A stretch of DNA of 64,000 nt from Cyclina sinensis (lineage: Eukaryota > Mollusca > Bivalvia > Venerida > Veneridae). Shown piece after piece: positions 60,443-64,000 of this stretch; the stretch's first letter is position 1, and every line of letters begins with the position of its first letter. The stretch covers positions 3,900,206 to 3,964,205 of the forward strand of contig JAAONU010000018.1 of the NCBI GenBank assembly GCA_012932295.1, given 5' to 3'. The notes beneath the pieces were generated by a model. It saw nothing but the letters and a program-made list of their open reading frames with translations, was not told where the DNA came from and did not search any database. The translations under genes were made by a program, and so were the position numbers.

Positions 60443-62018
60443 ACTAAATAATCTTAGTGTTTAGAGTGCTGGAGCCGCTGCACTGCCATCAGATGAGGTC
60501 AGCCACATAGAAAATAGCTCCTCTGACCTCTTAAAAATACACTCTTACTTTATGCTATAAAAGCAGTGTAATGCCTGTATGCTTAAAATATATTTTTGTT
60601 GCTGTTGGTGTAGTGAAAAAATAAGTTTCATTTACTACATTTAACATAATATTTTAAGACTCACATGGATAATTTACTTTAGAACGAAACAAAAAATCAA
60701 TGAGATAATGAAACAACAAATCAATGGATACAATTGTTATAGTTTCCTAGTAAATCATAGTTCTTGAATATGCTATGAAATTTGTTGTTAATTATTTTGA
60801 TGATTGAAACCTACATGAAAGTTGGTGGTTTATGAAATGACCTGCTGTGAGACTGTGCTCAGCACATGTCTGCAGCTGATGATGATTGCATGCCAGTAAT
60901 GCATTAAGCTACCGCTGAGGAACCTACTTTTCTGAAGATGAGGTTCACTAAACGATGTTGTTTTAGTTCATAGGTATTGTTTAGCCGTCTCACTCTTTCC
61001 AAGGTAATTGATGGAATGTTGTTGTGTTATATATAAGTTACAAACATGGACCTCATATGTACACAATAAAAAATCTTTTGCTTTCTCCTGAGCCTCACAG
61101 ACAATAAAGAAACACACTTTATGAATCATGATTAAAAAATGGAGTCATGGTATGAACTAGGTATTCAGTGTTTGTTATACTTAGGAATTTGTTATCAGTA
61201 TGAAACATGAGGTTGATACCACTTCCATAGTGTATTAGAGTGAAATCTTCTGTTTTCAAGATAAGTAAGCAAAAAAAAGAGCTTATTGTGTTGGTTTATA
61301 CAATGGTTTCCATTTATCTCACTGCCAGAGGTATATATATAACAGAAAGTTCTTTTATCCTCCTCTATATGTCTGTGTTTACCAGCTAGCTGAACTTAAT
61401 TTGGCTGGTCAGCCTGATTTAATAATTGTACTGAAATGTTAATGATTCTGAGGAAATAAGCTTGAAGAAAGCATATTAAATAAAAAATATAAAATCTTAA
61501 ACATGTCTGACATTGTAAAATGTCACTTTTGATTCAGCATCCATGACTATAATATAGTTTTAAGTAGGGAACATTCTGTTTTGTCCTTGTAATAATGAAT
61601 ATTAAAATAACATTGAAAAATATTATGTTTGTCAGCTTCATCTCATGGTTTGACACTGTACAAATAGGTGACAGCTCTTTTACCCCTGCAGAAATTATGT
61701 TTAAAATCATTACAGATTTTATTGTAGTAATTGTGTACAGCGAGAGCCAGAAATTTGGAATGGTAAACTATGGTCTCACAGAAGCAAACCTTTGGCCCAG
61801 AAAATTGATATTAGAACATTATTGACTATGGTCAGTTATCAATCTAGTGTTAGAAAAGAAAAAAAAACAGAACCATAAAAATCATTGAAATAGATCTATG
61901 TAATGTTGGTCAGAGTTGTAGGAAATTTATGTTGCATTCTATGGTTTATTTAATCAACAAATTTAGCAGACCATGCAGAATATCATGCCTGAAAAACAGT
62001 ATGAAAAATTTATGGATC
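60443..62018. other. Intron DNA, no feature seen
   Basis: No coding-like frame, array or transposon end recognised. Confidence 0.35.
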
Positions 62019-62024
62019 ACAGTG

Positions 62025-62726
62025 CAGGGTTTCCTCTGGGTCAATTTTAGTTTGCGCCAGCAAATTCGCCACTCAGAAAAAGTTGGTGCCAATGGCTCAA
62101 AAGTTGGTGCCAGTGATTTTGTAAGGAGACATGCCTTTCTCTGTTAATATATTACAGAAGTAGTATCATTGTGACAACAAACACTATTTATTTATTTATT
62201 ACAACTGTTTATTAACCAAAAATAAGCACATTTGCAAATCACTTTTAAAAGATACATAACAAGAAAATAAGAACAATATCTTTATAAGATTAAGCATGAA
62301 CCATTTATTTTTACACTTATTTAATCTTCCATACACGAAAATGACACCTGCAAACACTGACGATTTTTCTTTTCATCACTGCATTCATTTGCTACAAACA
62401 CTAACTGACCACACGTGGTTAATTATCTTATTTTCGGATGATTAAAAATGGCAAATTATTCCAATTAACCGATTGTCAGTTGCATCTCAACACGTTCTCA
62501 AAGTGTCATAAAGTTTGATAAACAAACTAGTCACGCGTGACCTTATACTAAACATCCGGGCCGCTTATGTAATTTTGTTGGCCGCTTATTGGTTTTTAAT
62601 CGTACTAGTTGTCGGATGCTTTCTTTTACGTTGGCGCCAGTAAAATTCGCCAATGGAAGATTTTATGGGCCAGAATTAGTATTTTGGCGCATTTGGCGCA
62701 ATTGGCGAGCGACAGCGGGAACCCTG
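62025..62726. mobile_element. hAT-like MITE, 702 bp
   Basis: Inverted ends CAGGGTTTCC (left) and GGGAACCCTG (right), with 'ttggcgccagtaaaattcgcc' blocks inside both ends in opposite orientation. ACAGTG lies directly outside each end (62019-62024 and 62727-62732), the remains of a target duplication. CAGGG ends are common in hAT elements. No transposase. Confidence 0.7.
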
Positions 62727-63154
62727 ACAGTGCATACAAACAAGGTCAAAGCTTAACAATTGGGATATGAATTATTAACAAAGTTTATCAAGATAAAAAG
62801 CTGATTGATAACAATTTATGCTAAAGCATAATAAACTCACCTACTGTAATAATCGTGTAGAATTGCACATGCAGATAAATGGGAGCAGCAATGTATATTT
62901 GTACAGGTGTTTTTTACATGACACTCATTCATTAGTTGCTGTTCAATAAAATAATAAGGAAGAGGAAGAGTTGTAAAGATGTTTATGGTTTGCAATAAAT
63001 GTTGTAATTATCAGAAGTATGTATAATATTTACATCAAAGACTCTATTCTGGTTTGTGAGTTGATTCCTGTTAACATGCTTCTACTGTCAATGGTTCTAG
63101 TAAATTATAGAGACCATATTAATAGCTTCTGAATTTGTTTCAGTTGAGAAAAAT

Positions 63155-63275
63155 CTTTATCCTGCTGGCGATTATTTTGTTTGCCTTTGTGACCAGTGCA
63201 GACCATGCTAAACTAAGTCTGCACAACTGCATCTGCATTCTGATCTTGACCTGCACTGTTCACTTTTCAGGCAGT
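63155..63275. mobile_element. TTAA-type MITE fragment
   Basis: 'cctttgtgaccagtgcaga' and 'ctgcacaactgcatctgca' match the family at 18936, 28401 and 42105. The short open frame over it (63135-63317) is therefore repeat-derived. Confidence 0.55.
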
Positions 63276-64000
63276 ATTTTCACAACTTATTCCCTTAAAA
63301 ATAGCACTGTGAAATGAACAGTCACTGTCTGTGATTTGCTACTCCTTTTAGAAACTTATCAATAAAAGCTATAAGTTTTGAAAACATTCATTTTTTTCCA
63401 AGAAGTGTGGAAGAATGAAGTGAATAAAACATAAAGTAATTATTGTTGAAGTTGTGAATGATTCATGCATGAATAATAAAGCTGTTTTCTGGCAGTAATA
63501 TTGCTCATTGACAGGGCAAACAAACTCACTAATTTCATTATTCCATCTGACTGAACCATGAAATTAATCCCTGAGACTGGACACAGCTCCCTACTGGGCA
63601 TGAAATGGCCCCATAATTGATCGGCCACAATCACAGACATGCAGCTAAAGTCATGTCCACTTATAGGATGGCAGCTCTGAAATTGTTTTGTCAGTCTGTT
63701 ACAGTCGGACAGTGTTAAAGCAATTATTAAACATACCACTTATTGTCAGTTTTACTCATGGACAGATGTGGTGGAGTTTCTTTTGTTCAGCTCATGTTGT
63801 CTATGTGACTGAATGATATGCTGTTAGTTCATTAGTCTGTTTTACTATTAACAGCATTTCATTCGTTTTTGATTCTTGTGAGTAATGGTAACTACCTCCC
63901 ATCAAAATATCAAGCAGTAAAGAAGTAATTACTGGCAAAATTTAACAGGTGTTCATGATTAACTGCATGGAGGCAATGTCTTTAGAAAATGATTAATTTC
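63276..64000. other. Intron DNA to window end, no feature seen
   Basis: A minus frame at 63440-63739 has no recognisable domain. The cadherin gene probably continues beyond the window. Confidence 0.35.

Noticed and set aside
63135..63317. Plus-strand open frame starting with a hydrophobic segment that looks like a signal peptide
   Set aside because: It overlaps a copy of the TTAA-type MITE family seen at 18936, 28401 and 42105, so the frame is repeat-derived.

Overview
The window looks like nuclear DNA of a bivalve mollusc, probably a heterodont or venerid clam. It is AT-rich and gene-poor, with intron-split genes, tRNA-derived SINEs, and many short transposons carrying the 'gaccttgacc' and 'gacaagaagattttt' tandem arrays that I associate with clam genomes. 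The species call is inference; no organelle, bacterial or viral replication genes were seen.

Three genes can be supported. (1) 1060-3909, minus strand: an intact intronless gene for a 949-residue protein with about 12 ankyrin repeats followed by a Mab-21/cGAS-like nucleotidyltransferase domain whose catalytic residues are all present. This is a candidate innate-immune cGAS-like receptor (cGLR) with an ankyrin sensor or scaffold, and it is the most interesting gene here. (2) About 17541-23877, minus strand: pieces of a spliced gene (four candidate exons), one exon resembling an OB-fold; two adjoining exons join in compatible phase. (3) About 34050-36345, plus strand: the 5' end of a cadherin-superfamily gene (an untranslated exon, then a coding exon with signal peptide and cadherin repeats). 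No later exon was recognised, so 36346-64000 is probably mostly one very long intron.

The rest is dominated by mobile elements. At least eleven copies from several sequence families share one plan: a 5' AACAAGAG-like start with a short hairpin, a subterminal motif repeated inverted at the 3' end in a hairpin, a TAAAA at the right edge, and internal arrays of 110-165 bp units. This matches non-autonomous Helentron-type (HINE-like) rolling-circle elements. Between about 10.4 and 17.5 kb they are nested three deep, and one array has a five-unit higher-order period of about 756 bp. Other elements are a decayed hAT transposase fragment nested in a TTAA-flanked MITE, a CpG-rich TA-flanked MITE (46081-47036), a CAGGG-ended hAT-like MITE (62025-62726), SINEs, and two copies of a 113-127 bp sequence each bounded by its own 12-13 bp target duplication.

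Layout: 0-4 kb ankyrin-cGLR; 4.7-17.5 kb nested HINE-like elements; 17.5-24 kb OB-fold-like gene with repeats in its introns; 23.5-31 kb palindromes, small insertions and a split minisatellite; 33-36 kb SINE and start of the cadherin gene; 36-64 kb long intron with scattered MITEs, one decayed coding stretch near 52 kb, and long tracts where I recognise nothing. The genes do not form a pathway.
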